From: Maricurvus nonylphenolicus
GTDB taxonomy: Bacteria > Pseudomonadota > Gammaproteobacteria > Pseudomonadales > Cellvibrionaceae
Reading direction: 5' to 3'
Assembly (NCBI RefSeq): GCF_042854845.1
Contig: NZ_AP031498.1
Coordinates: 3,286,001 to 3,350,000, forward strand
DNA: 64,000 nucleotides
Positions 1-8,776 of this stretch are shown here, in pieces. Numbering within the stretch: the first letter of the stretch is position 1; every line of letters begins with the position of its first letter. The translations under genes and the position numbers were made by a program. The notes below the pieces were generated by a model. That model was given only the letters and a program-made list of their open reading frames with translations. It had not been told where the DNA came from and searched no databases.

Positions 1-1
1 G

Positions 2-115
2 CTGCTGGAAAGTTCACCGCTGTATAAGCGATTGGCGGATTTACAGTTTCAGGAGCCTATTGTTCCTGATGCCGTTTCTGCTGCGCCTGCTGCCACTGCC
101 GCTGCAACTGATTGA
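2..115 (+). CDS. C-terminal end of an ABC transporter (partial)
   Basis: An open frame enters from the left edge and stops with TGA at 113-115, giving 37 residues. The segment LYKRLADLQFQEP resembles the last helix of ABC exporter ATPases of the MsbA type, which usually end in a 'lY.rLy..Qf' motif followed by a low-complexity tail. Here the tail is Ala/Thr/Pro-rich. The final 59 bases overlap, tail to tail, the convergent gene ending at 57. The identification rests on a short stretch only; the body of the gene lies outside the window. Confidence 0.5.
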   Translation: MLESSPLYKRLADLQFQEPIVPDAVSAAPAATAAATD

Positions 116-920
116 TAATCTCCTGTTCCTTCTGGGTCATACGCTGAGCGGTTTGTTTCAGCGTAGATTCAGAGGGAAAGGCTTCCTTATAGCGACCAAA
201 CAATTCTTTAGCTTCTTCCTGTTTTTCACTTTGCCACAGCGCCAAGATTTCCTCTAACCATTGTTGTGGCTGCCACTGCGGTTTTGCTGGCTTGGTTTTC
301 TCCAAAGATAGTGATCTAGCAATAGCCGGCTCTGGTGATGCCACAGACTCTTCCTGGTCATACTCTTGCACCTGGCTTGGCGCATCAGTGCTATCTGCGA
401 AAGCGCTAACAGCCGCTTCAGCTTCCTGCGGGGCTTCCGGCAACACAACCACTTCCTCCAACCGCTCACGTTTTGGAGCCTGTTGCATCAGTTTCGGTGG
501 TGCATCGGGCATGCGTGCTTTCATGGCTGGCTGTACTTGCTTGCGCTCGGCTATGACCACAGACTCTGACTCTAAAACCGCCGTTGACTCACCACTTCCC
601 TCAGCTCTTTCCTCAACACTATCCTCAATACGGGAATCCAACCAGGGCTGTTCATCTGGCATTTGTATCACCAGACTGATACTTAAGGTAATCACACACG
701 CTGTCGCCGCCAGTGTTACCCATTGACGCGCTAAAAATACCGGTCTGCGAACTTCAGCATAACGGGAGGTATGACGAATGCGATCGGCCTGCTCCGCGGC
801 ACGGGCCATCACCTTATCATCCAACGAGGTAGGTGATTTGGCACTGGACGCTTGCTGATACAGCTCGGATAAAGCCTGATCAGATAGTTCTTCTGGCGGT
901 GAAGGACGTTTATCGCTCAT
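57..920 (-). CDS. probable membrane-bound anti-sigma factor
   Basis: This 287-residue protein has a cytoplasmic N-terminus of about 66 residues, one membrane segment (about residues 67-87, WVTLAATACVITLSISLVIQ) and a long periplasmic part rich in Glu, Gln and Pro that ends in a Gln-rich coiled-coil-like helix. Its ATG overlaps the stop of the ECF sigma gene (ATGA), so the two are translationally coupled. That position and topology are typical of anti-sigma factors. No His-Cys-Cys zinc-finger anti-sigma motif is visible in the N-terminus, so the role is inferred from context. The 3' end overlaps the end of the convergent ABC transporter gene. Confidence 0.6.
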   Translation of the reverse strand: MSDKRPSPPEELSDQALSELYQQASSAKSPTSLDDKVMARAAEQADRIRHTSRYAEVRRPVFLARQWVTLAATACVITLSISLVIQMPDEQPWLDSRIEDSVEERAEGSGESTAVLESESVVIAERKQVQPAMKARMPDAPPKLMQQAPKRERLEEVVVLPEAPQEAEAAVSAFADSTDAPSQVQEYDQEESVASPEPAIARSLSLEKTKPAKPQWQPQQWLEEILALWQSEKQEEAKELFGRYKEAFPSESTLKQTAQRMTQKEQEIINQLQRQWQQAQQKRHQEQ

Positions 921-1510
921 TCACTGACTCTCACATTCGTTGTTGCAGCATCCTGCTCATTTAATGTTGATCGCAATCGCTGTCTTGCATAACGAATACG
1001 GCTCTTCACCGTTTCCGCTGTCACTTCAGTAATGCTGGCAATTTCCTGCAAACTGAAGCCCTCTTCCTTTAAAATAAATGCCTCTCGCTGTTCCACCGGC
1101 AGCGCAACGATAGAAACTAACAATCGCTTACACTGCACCTGCTGCAGCATATCCTGCTCCTGTCCGGGCATAACCGCTTCCATACCCTTTTCTTCGGCCA
1201 AACTGTCCAAGCTATCCGTGTGGGTATTGGTGGGTCGACGTAAATAATCCGTTAACTTGTTGCGGGCAATGGTAAACAGATACGTCGAAAATTTAGCCTC
1301 GGGGCGGTAATGAGCCACCCTGTCGATCAGCGATGTCCAGGCATCCTGCGCCAACTCTTCGGCCAGGGCCGCATTACCACAGGCGCGCAGCAGAAAGTTG
1401 TACAACCGGTCTTTGTGCCGATTGTACAACTGGGTAAAGGCCGATGCGTCTCCCTGCTGGTAACAGCGCATCAGGGATTCATCGGATCGCAGCCGATGTA
1501 ACAAAGCCAT
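917..1510 (-). CDS. ECF-family RNA polymerase sigma factor
   Basis: This 197-residue protein has the two conserved domains of an extracytoplasmic-function sigma-70 factor. Region 2 (about residues 22-90) contains LYNRHKDRLYNFLLR and the core-binding/-10 segment FSTYLFTIARNKLTDYLRR. Region 4 (about 130-182) carries the helix-turn-helix around EGFSLQEIASITEVTAETVK. It directs RNA polymerase to a small stress regulon. It starts 5 bases after the VWA lipoprotein stop and overlaps the downstream anti-sigma-like gene by 4 bases, so the three genes form one operon. The linker between regions 2 and 4 is somewhat long. The signal sensed is unknown. Confidence 0.9.
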   Translation of the reverse strand: MALLHRLRSDESLMRCYQQGDASAFTQLYNRHKDRLYNFLLRACGNAALAEELAQDAWTSLIDRVAHYRPEAKFSTYLFTIARNKLTDYLRRPTNTHTDSLDSLAEEKGMEAVMPGQEQDMLQQVQCKRLLVSIVALPVEQREAFILKEEGFSLQEIASITEVTAETVKSRIRYARQRLRSTLNEQDAATTNVRVSE

Positions 1511-1515
1511 TGAGG

Positions 1516-3333
1516 TTAGCGAAGTTCCTTGCCGTTAACGCCTGCATGTGAATTTGAAGGTTGTGTTTGCAGGCTTTGGCTTAACTCTAGCAAACCAATA
1601 AATTCACCTCTATAGCCATGTTTATCCTGCCCCTTGGACTGCCTTGCCAACGCCAGGGCATCGGCGAACTGCCAATCACCGGTATACACCCCACCTTTCA
1701 GTAATTGCGCGTAGCCTGCAACTGCCGCAGCAAACTGTAAATTATCAGATGCTTGCTCAGGGCCGGACTGTATTTGTGAAACAAGAACGGGCTGTGACAC
1801 CTCTCGACTCACTTTTCCACCGGGTTGCTTATAACGCAATTTTACAAAGGCCAACTCATTGCCGTGGGCAGCGGCTTTGTCTTCCTGCTGGCTACCGTAG
1901 CGCAATGGATCTATACGATCACCACCCGATCCCACCATACTGACTTCATATAAAGCCGTCACCGTATGCCCGGCACCAATATCACCGGCATCCACCTTAT
2001 CGTTACGGAAATCTTCGCGATTTAATAAACGGTTTTCATAACCGATTAAGCGATACTCTGCGACCAACTGCGGATTAAACTCCACCTGAATTTTGACATC
2101 CTTGGCAATGGTGTGAAGCGTGGAGTCCATCTCCTTCACAAGCACCTTGTGCGCCTCCTTTAGGGAATCAATATAAGCGGCATTACCATTACCCACATCC
2201 GCCAGCTGTTCCATTAACGCGTAGTTGTAATTACCACTACCAAATCCCAAGGTAGTTAGCGAAACACCTTGCTCGCGTTTTTCCTCAATCAGATTTTTTA
2301 GTGCATCGTGATTGACTGTACCCACATTCATATCGCCATCACTGGCAATAATTACCCGATTGATTCCATCTTTAATAAAATGCTGCTGGGCCAGGTTGTA
2401 TGCCAAACGAATACCCGCACCGCCATTAGTGGACCCACCTGCACTGAGGTTATCAATCGCCTGCATAATTTTATGTTTTTGATCACCCGGTGTTGAATCC
2501 AATACCATACCCGCAGCGCCGGCATAGACGGCTAATGCTATACGATCATTAGCATTCATTTTCTGCACCAGCATGTGCAGTGATTTTTTCACCAACGCTA
2601 GTTTATAAGGTGATTGCATGCTGCCCGAAACATCCACCAGAAATACCAAATTAGCTGCAGGTCGATCGGCTTCCGCCACTTCAAAACCCTTCAAGCCTAC
2701 CTGCAACAGCTGAGTATCTTTATTCCAGGGGGTAACGGCCATTTCAGTATTGATAGAGAAAGGTACTTCCTGATTTTTTGGTAATGGATAGTCATAGCTA
2801 AAATAGTTGATAAACTCTTCTGCCTTCACAGCATTTTTAGGCGGCAACCTGCCCTCACGCATGACCATGCGACGCACATTACTGTATGCAGCAGTATCGA
2901 CATCCACACTGAATGTGGAAACTGGGTCTTCACTGACGCGCTTAACGGGATTGTCATCTTGCGGTAAATAGTTTTCGCGATCGAGAGGTTCACTGGCGTG
3001 ACGAATACCGCTCATATCATAGGCCACTGACGGAGCAGCTAACGCCGGTGAGGCCATTTGCGAATAAGCCTCTTGCTTGGCAACAAGCAATTTCCTCTCG
3101 GCAACGATGTGCCCTGCTATCGCTGCATCTGATTCCGCCTGATCATAGGCAACAATTTCTTCCAAGGGGGCTTCTGGCTCTGACAACTGCCCCTTCTGAC
3201 TTGCCGGGTCTGCGGGTTGCTGCTCCTGACGCGCCAGCTGATCATTACTGCACCCCGATAAAACCAACCCAAGGGTAACAAAAGCCGTGGTCATCAATGG
3301 AATTTGGTACTGCCTGCTTTTCTGTCTGTTCAT
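1516..3333 (-). CDS. VWA-domain lipoprotein, YfbK-like
   Basis: An envelope lipoprotein of about 605 residues. It has a signal peptide with lipobox LVLSGC, an acidic linker, an N-terminal YfbK-type segment (STFSVDVDTAAYSNVRRM), a von Willebrand factor A domain with the MIDAS motif DVSGSMQSPYK and a DUF3520-like C-terminal part. I chose the ATG at 3333 (a second ATG lies at 3336) because AGGAA precedes it and the signal peptide then starts properly; a longer in-frame start at 3429 would bury the signal. VWA proteins of this type mediate metal-dependent protein contacts; the partner is unknown. It is first in an operon with an ECF sigma factor and a membrane protein, suggesting an envelope-stress sensing module. 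Confidence 0.85.
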   Translation of the reverse strand: MNRQKSRQYQIPLMTTAFVTLGLVLSGCSNDQLARQEQQPADPASQKGQLSEPEAPLEEIVAYDQAESDAAIAGHIVAERKLLVAKQEAYSQMASPALAAPSVAYDMSGIRHASEPLDRENYLPQDDNPVKRVSEDPVSTFSVDVDTAAYSNVRRMVMREGRLPPKNAVKAEEFINYFSYDYPLPKNQEVPFSINTEMAVTPWNKDTQLLQVGLKGFEVAEADRPAANLVFLVDVSGSMQSPYKLALVKKSLHMLVQKMNANDRIALAVYAGAAGMVLDSTPGDQKHKIMQAIDNLSAGGSTNGGAGIRLAYNLAQQHFIKDGINRVIIASDGDMNVGTVNHDALKNLIEEKREQGVSLTTLGFGSGNYNYALMEQLADVGNGNAAYIDSLKEAHKVLVKEMDSTLHTIAKDVKIQVEFNPQLVAEYRLIGYENRLLNREDFRNDKVDAGDIGAGHTVTALYEVSMVGSGGDRIDPLRYGSQQEDKAAAHGNELAFVKLRYKQPGGKVSREVSQPVLVSQIQSGPEQASDNLQFAAAVAGYAQLLKGGVYTGDWQFADALALARQSKGQDKHGYRGEFIGLLELSQSLQTQPSNSHAGVNGKELR

Positions 3334-3482
3334 CATCTGTTCCTGCCATATATGTGGGCTAAAAGACTTTTTTGATACTTCTAATGCCTTAAACGTTGGC
3401 AAGACAAAAACGGGGTTAATAAAGGGCAAATAAATTTCAATTTTCTTGAGCCCAGCCCTGATATGGCGTAAAACAGCTTTCT

Positions 3483-4286
3483 ATGATGCAGTACTTAGCA
3501 AAAACCCTCCTATTACTGTGGACTTTACTGGCCGCGACGGCGGAAGCCCGTACGCTGGTATTGGCCGCGAGTAACAACCCGCCGTTTTATGGCCGGGAGC
3601 TACCGCAGCAAGGCGCATTAACCCAGATCATCCGTGAAGCCCTGGCTATTCACGGGCACGATCTGGAGGTTAAGTTTTTACCCTGGACCCGGGCGATGGA
3701 ATGGGCAAAGTCCGGTGTTGTCGATGGCATGATTGGGGTGTGGCACACACCAGAACGTGCCCAGCAATTGCACTTCTCTGATCCTATACTGACCAGTCGC
3801 ATGGTGTTATATAAGCGCCGAGAAGATCCCATCCGTTATGAGCAGCCCCTAGACCTGCAAGGCAAGAACTATCGCCTGGGTTTAGTCCGAGGTTATGTCC
3901 TGCCAAAAGATTTACGGCAGACTAATTTAGAAATTATGCGGGTTACCCGCAACAATCAGTACTTCAGAATTCTGGCCGGCAAACGCGTGGACCTGGTGGT
4001 GGTTAACAATGAATATGCTCACCACCTTTTACAGCAATCCGATCACACAGACATTGCCAACGGTGTTGAACAGGTAGGTGATGTTGTTGGGGTTGAAAAT
4101 CAGCACCTGGTGCTAACCAAACACCGTGCCCCCAATGACATGCTAATACAAGAATTTAATCTGGGCCTTAAGCTACTTCGGCAAAACGGCCGCTTTCGGA
4201 CCATCATTGAACAACATAACTTCGAGAAAATTGACGAGGCCGACGCACTGTTTTATCAGCGTCAGACCTCGGAGGATGCTCAATAA
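3483..4286 (+). CDS. orphan periplasmic solute-binding protein, family 3
   Basis: This 267-residue protein has a cleavable signal peptide (about residues 1-22, ending ATAEA) followed by a SBP_bac_3 fold. The early segment ASNNPPFYGRELPQQGALTQII and the DGMIGVWHTPERAQQLHFSD block are typical of amino-acid-binding proteins of ABC importers. There is no permease or ATPase gene beside it, so it may instead act as a periplasmic sensor or scavenger, as many orphan members in marine gammaproteobacteria appear to do. It is transcribed divergently from the VWA operon across about 150 bases. Two ATGs lie in tandem at 3483 and 3486; no strong Shine-Dalgarno sequence is visible. The ligand cannot be predicted. 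Confidence 0.8.
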   Translation: MMQYLAKTLLLLWTLLAATAEARTLVLAASNNPPFYGRELPQQGALTQIIREALAIHGHDLEVKFLPWTRAMEWAKSGVVDGMIGVWHTPERAQQLHFSDPILTSRMVLYKRREDPIRYEQPLDLQGKNYRLGLVRGYVLPKDLRQTNLEIMRVTRNNQYFRILAGKRVDLVVVNNEYAHHLLQQSDHTDIANGVEQVGDVVGVENQHLVLTKHRAPNDMLIQEFNLGLKLLRQNGRFRTIIEQHNFEKIDEADALFYQRQTSEDAQ

Positions 4287-4295
4287 CATAGAGCC

Positions 4296-5459
4296 TTAAA
4301 GCTGAACTAACCCACTTACCTGATCACTTAATTCTTGCCGATGCGACTGTGACAGCTGCTTCCAAGCCGCCTGTAAATCTCGCCAAACCTGAACCTGAAA
4401 GGTTTTCACGACAGCTTTAAATGGATGACCGCGTAACTCTCCAGTATATAAGGCTCGATCTTTGCGCCAGGCAGCTTCGTTAAACAGGGTTTCACCCTGC
4501 TGTTTTTTCTCAAGGTAAGCCGCTTCATTTTGCTGCATTAACGGCAGGAAGACTTCACAGACCAATTCCAATAATGGCAGCACCTCATCACTGAGATACA
4601 AGGGCTTTTCGCTGATATTATGGCAGTGCCTTCCCGCACGAATGTCCACCAACCACTGGCGCAACTTCGGCGCACGAGCTTGCATGTCTTCATCGGCAGT
4701 CGGGTCATCCAGCAACATACCAAACATGCCATACAGGCTGGCATCCGCCATGGAGAACCGCTCGCCTAGCAAATAGGGCTGGACTCGTAAAATCTTCTCC
4801 AGGCAGTTGATAAAATCTGTCCAGGCATCATTTAATAAAGTGTGGGTTTGTGGCCAACCTTGTTTGATAGGGGCCGTTAAATAATCCGGTAACTGCGCAT
4901 CATAACCCTGTGGCGGCATACTAAACAGATACGGCAAACGACTGGTCTGACGACGGGAAAACTCTCGGGCGAACTTTTCCTCGCCACTCCAGAACAACAA
5001 GCTGCCAAATTCTTTATGTAAACGTTTGCCGGCATCGTTGGTATGCGGAGAAATCGACCAGCGCATATGATGAACCAGATAAATACCAAACTCATCCATG
5101 GCATCATCAAGCAGCCTGGCAACAAACGCCAACTTCGGATCATCTGGCCACAGTGCAGGACGCAACTGAACCTGACCATCCAGCCAATAGGCAATGGCAG
5201 TAGAATCGTACTGGATACGCCCGTCTTCCTCGATCAGATAAGGCACTCCGGGGTACTCATCCAGATCGGTCATTTGCGGGTATTTATAGACTTTGTTACG
5301 GCGTTTACCCCACTCCACCTTCACTGCCCCCAGGAAGCTTTTTAAAGGCTGTGAAAGTTGCGGCAAACAACTGTAGGGAACGTCTTTAAACTGCAGACAA
5401 GCTTCAATTTTTAATGAAAACGGGGATAACTCCGAGGTCCAAAGGGTTACCTCTGACAT
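4296..5459 (-). CDS. glutathione S-transferase family protein
   Basis: About 387 residues, longer than a classical GST (about 210). The N-terminal thioredoxin-like GST domain shows LWTSELSPFSLKIEACLQFK, followed by GVPYLIEEDGRIQYDSTAIAYWLD, the usual glutathione-site block with a Pro before the beta strand and a Ser/Thr after the acidic residue. The C-terminal all-alpha domain contains LLGERFSMADASLYGMFGML. The residual C-terminal 100 residues are not assigned. Start set at the ATG at 5459 because GGAG lies 9 bases upstream; the earlier TTG at 5477 includes that site. Convergent with the binding-protein gene ending 9 bases away. Substrate unknown. Confidence 0.8.
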   Translation of the reverse strand: MSEVTLWTSELSPFSLKIEACLQFKDVPYSCLPQLSQPLKSFLGAVKVEWGKRRNKVYKYPQMTDLDEYPGVPYLIEEDGRIQYDSTAIAYWLDGQVQLRPALWPDDPKLAFVARLLDDAMDEFGIYLVHHMRWSISPHTNDAGKRLHKEFGSLLFWSGEEKFAREFSRRQTSRLPYLFSMPPQGYDAQLPDYLTAPIKQGWPQTHTLLNDAWTDFINCLEKILRVQPYLLGERFSMADASLYGMFGMLLDDPTADEDMQARAPKLRQWLVDIRAGRHCHNISEKPLYLSDEVLPLLELVCEVFLPLMQQNEAAYLEKKQQGETLFNEAAWRKDRALYTGELRGHPFKAVVKTFQVQVWRDLQAAWKQLSQSHRQELSDQVSGLVQL

Positions 5460-5576
5460 ACCACTACACTCCAACACAATGCTCTATAAGCTTACATCAT
5501 AAGCCTGCTACAGCCTAAGTGACTGGTGAGACAGCGCCAGCTTGTATTGATAAAACGACAGCCCACCCCTAAACGA

Positions 5577-5603
5577 CAAAGCCCGGCACAGGGCCGGGCT
5601 TTG
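5577..5603 (-). terminator. rho-independent terminator of icd
   Basis: An 11-base-pair perfect stem (CAAAGCCCGGC / GCCGGGCTTTG) encloses a loop of 5 bases, 22 bases after the icd stop on the minus strand. The following bases on that strand are only modestly T-rich. Confidence 0.8.
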
Positions 5604-5625
5604 AAGACATAAGGCGAAACGACAA

Positions 5626-7851
5626 TTAGGCGTCGATCAGACCGTTCAAGGTCGCACTTGGGCGCATAGCCGTACCAACCTTCTCTACGTCTGGCCAGAA
5701 GTAGCCACCCATATCAACTGGCTTACCTTGGCAGTCAGTCAATTCAGTGATGATCTTGTCTTCGTTGTCAGCCAGAGACTTGGCCAGTGGAGCGAAGTGA
5801 GCTTGCAGCTCGGCATCGTCAGACTGAGCAGCCAGCGCTTCAGCCCAGTAGCGCGCCAGGTAGAAGTGGCTACCACGGTTATCCAGCTCGTTAACCTTAC
5901 GGCTTGGGGACTTGCCCTCTTCCAGCAGCTTGCCAGTGGCCTGGTCCAGCGTAGTGGCCAGAACCTGAGCACGTGGGTTGGCGCTCTTGTTAGCAACGTC
6001 TTCCAGAGATACCGCCAGCGCCAGGAACTCACCCAGAGAATCCCAACGCAGGTGGTCTTCTTCTTCGAACTGCTGAACGTGCTTAGGCGCAGAACCGCCA
6101 GCACCGGTTTCGAACAGACCACCGCCCTGCATCAGAGGTACGATAGACAACATCTTGGCACTGGTACCCAGCTCCAGAATTGGGAACAGGTCAGTCAGGT
6201 AGTCACGCAGTACGTTACCGGTTACTGCAATGGTATCCAGACCCAGCTTCAGACGCTCCATGGTGTAACGGATAGCGCGGTCAGGGTTCAAGATATGAAT
6301 CTTCAGGCCTTCGGTGTCGTGATCTTGCAGGTAGGTTTCTACCTTTTGAATCATTTGCGCATCGTGGCCACGACGGTCGTCCAACCAGAAGATAGCTGGC
6401 ATACCGCTCAAGCGTGAACGGGTTACAGCAAGTTTTACCCAATCCTGGATAGGCTCGTCTTTGGCAGTAAACATACGCCAAACATCGCTCTGCTCCACGT
6501 TATCGTGTTGCAGCAGCACATTGCCTTCGCTATCAACAACGCGAACAGTACCGTCGGCAGGAATTTCAAAGGTCTTGTCGTGAGAACCGTATTCTTCAGC
6601 CTTCTGCGCCATCAGACCAACGTTAGGCACAGTACCCATTTTGGTTGGATCGAAGTTATCGTGGTGCTTACAGAAATTGATGATTTCCTGGTACATGGTG
6701 GCGTAGCAGCTATCAGGGATTACCGCTTTGGTGTCCTGCAGCTTGCCATCGGCACTCCACATTTTACCGCCGTTACGGATCATGGCAGGCATGGAAGCAT
6801 CAACAATAATATCGGAAGGCACGTGCAGGTTGGTGATACCTTTATCGGAATCCACCATCGCCATTTCTGGGCGAGTTTCGTAGCACTTACGCAGATCGTA
6901 TTCGATTTCAGCGCGCTTGGAGTAAGGCAGGTTATCGATCTTCTGCAGCACACTGCCCATACCGTCGTTAGGCTGAACACCCAGCTCACTCAGGGTATCG
7001 GCGTGCTTTTCCCAAGCCTCTTTAAAATACACAGTGACCGCATGACCGAAGACAATCGGGTCAGACACCTTCATCATGGTCGCTTTCATGTGCAGGGAGA
7101 ACAGCAGGCCAGCGTTCTTGGCGCCTTCCATTTCCTCATCCAGGAACTTGCGCAGCGCGCGAGTGCTCATGAACTGGGCACTAACAACTTCTTTATCTTG
7201 TACAGGGACTTCTTTCAGTACAGTCACTTTACCGTCAGCTTCTACCAGCTCGATTTTCACGGTATCGGCTTTGGTCATGGTGGTAGAAATGTCGCTGGCG
7301 TAGAAGTCACCTTCACGCATGTGAGCAACGTGGGTGCGAGAAGCCTGACTCCACTTACCCATAGAGTGAGGGTTGTTGCGAGCGTACTGCTTAACAGCCG
7401 CTGGCGCGCGACGGTCAGAGTTTCCTTCACGCAGAACAGGGTTTACCGCACTACCCAGCACTTTGGCGTAGGTGGCTTTAATGGCTTCTTCTTCAGCGTT
7501 CTGAGGCTCTTCAGGGTAAGAAGGAATGTCGTAGCCCTTACCTTGCAACTCGGTAATAGCGGCAACCAGCTGAGGAATGGAAGCGGAAATATTTGGCAGC
7601 TTGATAATGTTGGCAGTTGGATCTTGAGTCAGCTCACCCAGCTCTTTCAGGCCATCGGCAACTTTTTGTTCTTCGGTCAGTTTGTCTGGGAAGTTGGCCA
7701 GGATACGGCCTGCGAGGGAGAGGTCTGAGGTTTCTACTTCTACACCGGCTGCGGCGGTGAAATGATTAACGATGGGGAGTAAAGAATACGTGGCCAGTGC
7801 TGGCGCTTCATCGGTTAAGGTATAAATAATCTTTGATTTTTTGTCTGACAT
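5626..7851 (-). CDS. icd: NADP-dependent isocitrate dehydrogenase, monomeric type
   Basis: This cytosolic TCA-cycle enzyme oxidatively decarboxylates isocitrate to 2-oxoglutarate with NADP+. The length of 741 residues is the usual length of the monomeric (IDH-II) family and unlike the roughly 415-residue dimeric enzyme. Family hallmarks are seen throughout: the N-terminal IIYTLTDEAPALATYSLLPI, the substrate-binding region around LREGNSDRRAPAAVKQYARN, and FWLDDRRGHDAQMIQKV in the C-terminal half. The start is ATG at 7851, with GGGG six bases upstream; an earlier TTG at 7863 would overlap this site. A terminator follows. Over 1 kb of non-coding DNA lies upstream. Both symbols icd and idh are used for this family. 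Confidence 0.97.
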   Translation of the reverse strand: MSDKKSKIIYTLTDEAPALATYSLLPIVNHFTAAAGVEVETSDLSLAGRILANFPDKLTEEQKVADGLKELGELTQDPTANIIKLPNISASIPQLVAAITELQGKGYDIPSYPEEPQNAEEEAIKATYAKVLGSAVNPVLREGNSDRRAPAAVKQYARNNPHSMGKWSQASRTHVAHMREGDFYASDISTTMTKADTVKIELVEADGKVTVLKEVPVQDKEVVSAQFMSTRALRKFLDEEMEGAKNAGLLFSLHMKATMMKVSDPIVFGHAVTVYFKEAWEKHADTLSELGVQPNDGMGSVLQKIDNLPYSKRAEIEYDLRKCYETRPEMAMVDSDKGITNLHVPSDIIVDASMPAMIRNGGKMWSADGKLQDTKAVIPDSCYATMYQEIINFCKHHDNFDPTKMGTVPNVGLMAQKAEEYGSHDKTFEIPADGTVRVVDSEGNVLLQHDNVEQSDVWRMFTAKDEPIQDWVKLAVTRSRLSGMPAIFWLDDRRGHDAQMIQKVETYLQDHDTEGLKIHILNPDRAIRYTMERLKLGLDTIAVTGNVLRDYLTDLFPILELGTSAKMLSIVPLMQGGGLFETGAGGSAPKHVQQFEEEDHLRWDSLGEFLALAVSLEDVANKSANPRAQVLATTLDQATGKLLEEGKSPSRKVNELDNRGSHFYLARYWAEALAAQSDDAELQAHFAPLAKSLADNEDKIITELTDCQGKPVDMGGYFWPDVEKVGTAMRPSATLNGLIDA

Positions 7852-8489
7852 AGATGACCCCAAAAACTTTGTTATTGACTCTTGATCTCACAGGTCTGCC
7901 GGGGTGCGCATCCGGCAGCCTCACGCCCCATCCATCTAGGCTTTTGGCGAAGATAGCGACGTGTCTCCACTAATACATGACCTTAGATCAAATATTAGAC
8001 ATACACCTATAAATTAGGCGTGCGCATAATACAGAATTTTTTTAGGCATTTATAGGTTGTAAAACTACAACTTTGGTTGAACAAGCAACTAAAGAACCTC
8101 TTCCCCACCTACCAGCAGAGAGGATTAATATTGAAAAAACAACTCTTCCCCTTCACACCTAAACCGCACATAACTAACTGTTTTAATTGGATTTTTTAAT
8201 AACTCCTAGTTTAAATAGCAGACGCAAATCAGAGCGCTATAAAGCCTACAAATTACAACAAAACTGCCCGGCTACATTTTGTAAAAAAAATACCTACAAA
8301 CTACAAAACCATCAAAATAAATGAGAACACCTCTCAACTGAGTAGTTTGAGGGCCCTATTTGAGGGCAAAAATATTACCCAAAATGGTGCAACTGGCAGA
8401 CGACTACAAAAAGTAGGGAGATTCATGGTTTTCACTACAAAAGCAGATGCCTTTAGATAGGGCTTTATGGGTTTTGTACTATTGCCCCG
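7852..8489. other. AT-rich non-coding leader region upstream of icd
   Basis: No credible gene is seen. The stretch is visibly AT-rich from about 7980 and probably holds the icd promoter. It contains several CTACAAA-like words and an inverted repeat GTTGTA-N4-TACAAC at 8056-8071 that could be a regulator site. Open frames that cross 8334-8737 run through the adjacent repeats and show no family resemblance. Confidence 0.6.
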
Positions 8490-8660
8490 GTTTACCCAAG
8501 GGCGGGTGGCACCTGCTCCCGGCTTCAAGACTTGTCCCCGGGCGCTCGCACTGCGGAACTCGCAAACAACGCTCAGACAGTCCTCGTCCACGCTCCCGCC
8601 CGGGGACAAGTCTTAAACGCAGCCTGATTGGTCGCTGGCACCACCCGCCCTTGGGTAAAC
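8490..8660. repeat. nested long inverted repeat, MITE-like
   Basis: Outer arms of 20 bases are perfectly complementary (GTTTACCCAAGGGCGGGTGG at 8490-8509 and its complement at 8641-8660). Inner arms of 18 bases (AAGACTTGTCCCCGGGCG at 8527-8544; complement at 8597-8614) are also perfect. The intervening segments are unequal (17 and 26 bases) and the central loop is about 52 bases. It is much more GC-rich than the leader beside it. No transposase is present. The structure fits a non-autonomous mobile element or REP-derived composite. Confidence 0.75.
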
Positions 8661-8735
8661 CTACCTTCAGTAAAATTATCAAGATGGGGTCTGACCCACT
8701 GGGTCAGACCCCGGGCCTCTTGGGTAAACCTACCT
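8650..8735. repeat. 17-bp direct repeats flanking a palindrome
   Basis: CTTGGGTAAACCTACCT occurs at 8650-8666 and again at 8719-8735, 69 bases apart in the same orientation. The first copy overlaps the right outer arm of the preceding inverted repeat. Between them lies the GGGGTCTGACCC palindrome. The layout suggests a second element inserted into, or duplicated with, the end of the first. Confidence 0.7.
8686..8712. repeat. 27-bp GGGGTCTGACCC palindrome, copy 1
   Basis: Twelve-base perfect arms (GGGGTCTGACCC / GGGTCAGACCCC) flank a 3-base loop ACT. An element with identical arms and loop TGC lies at 46935-46961. Such palindromes resemble REP sequences, which are moved by IS200-like REP-associated transposases; none is encoded here. 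Confidence 0.8.
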
Positions 8736-8776
8736 GAGGATAAATAAACAAAAAATTGGAATTAGCACAGTGGTAA

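Noticed and set aside
5728..7728. Long plus-strand frames inside icd (up to 407 codons)
   Set aside because: They are antisense shadows of a strongly conserved housekeeping enzyme; their protein sequences are His/Thr/Val-rich and meaningless.
8334..8737. Open frames of 67-96 codons on both strands
   Set aside because: They run through the inverted and direct repeats, have biased composition imposed by the repeats and show no family resemblance or ribosome-binding site.
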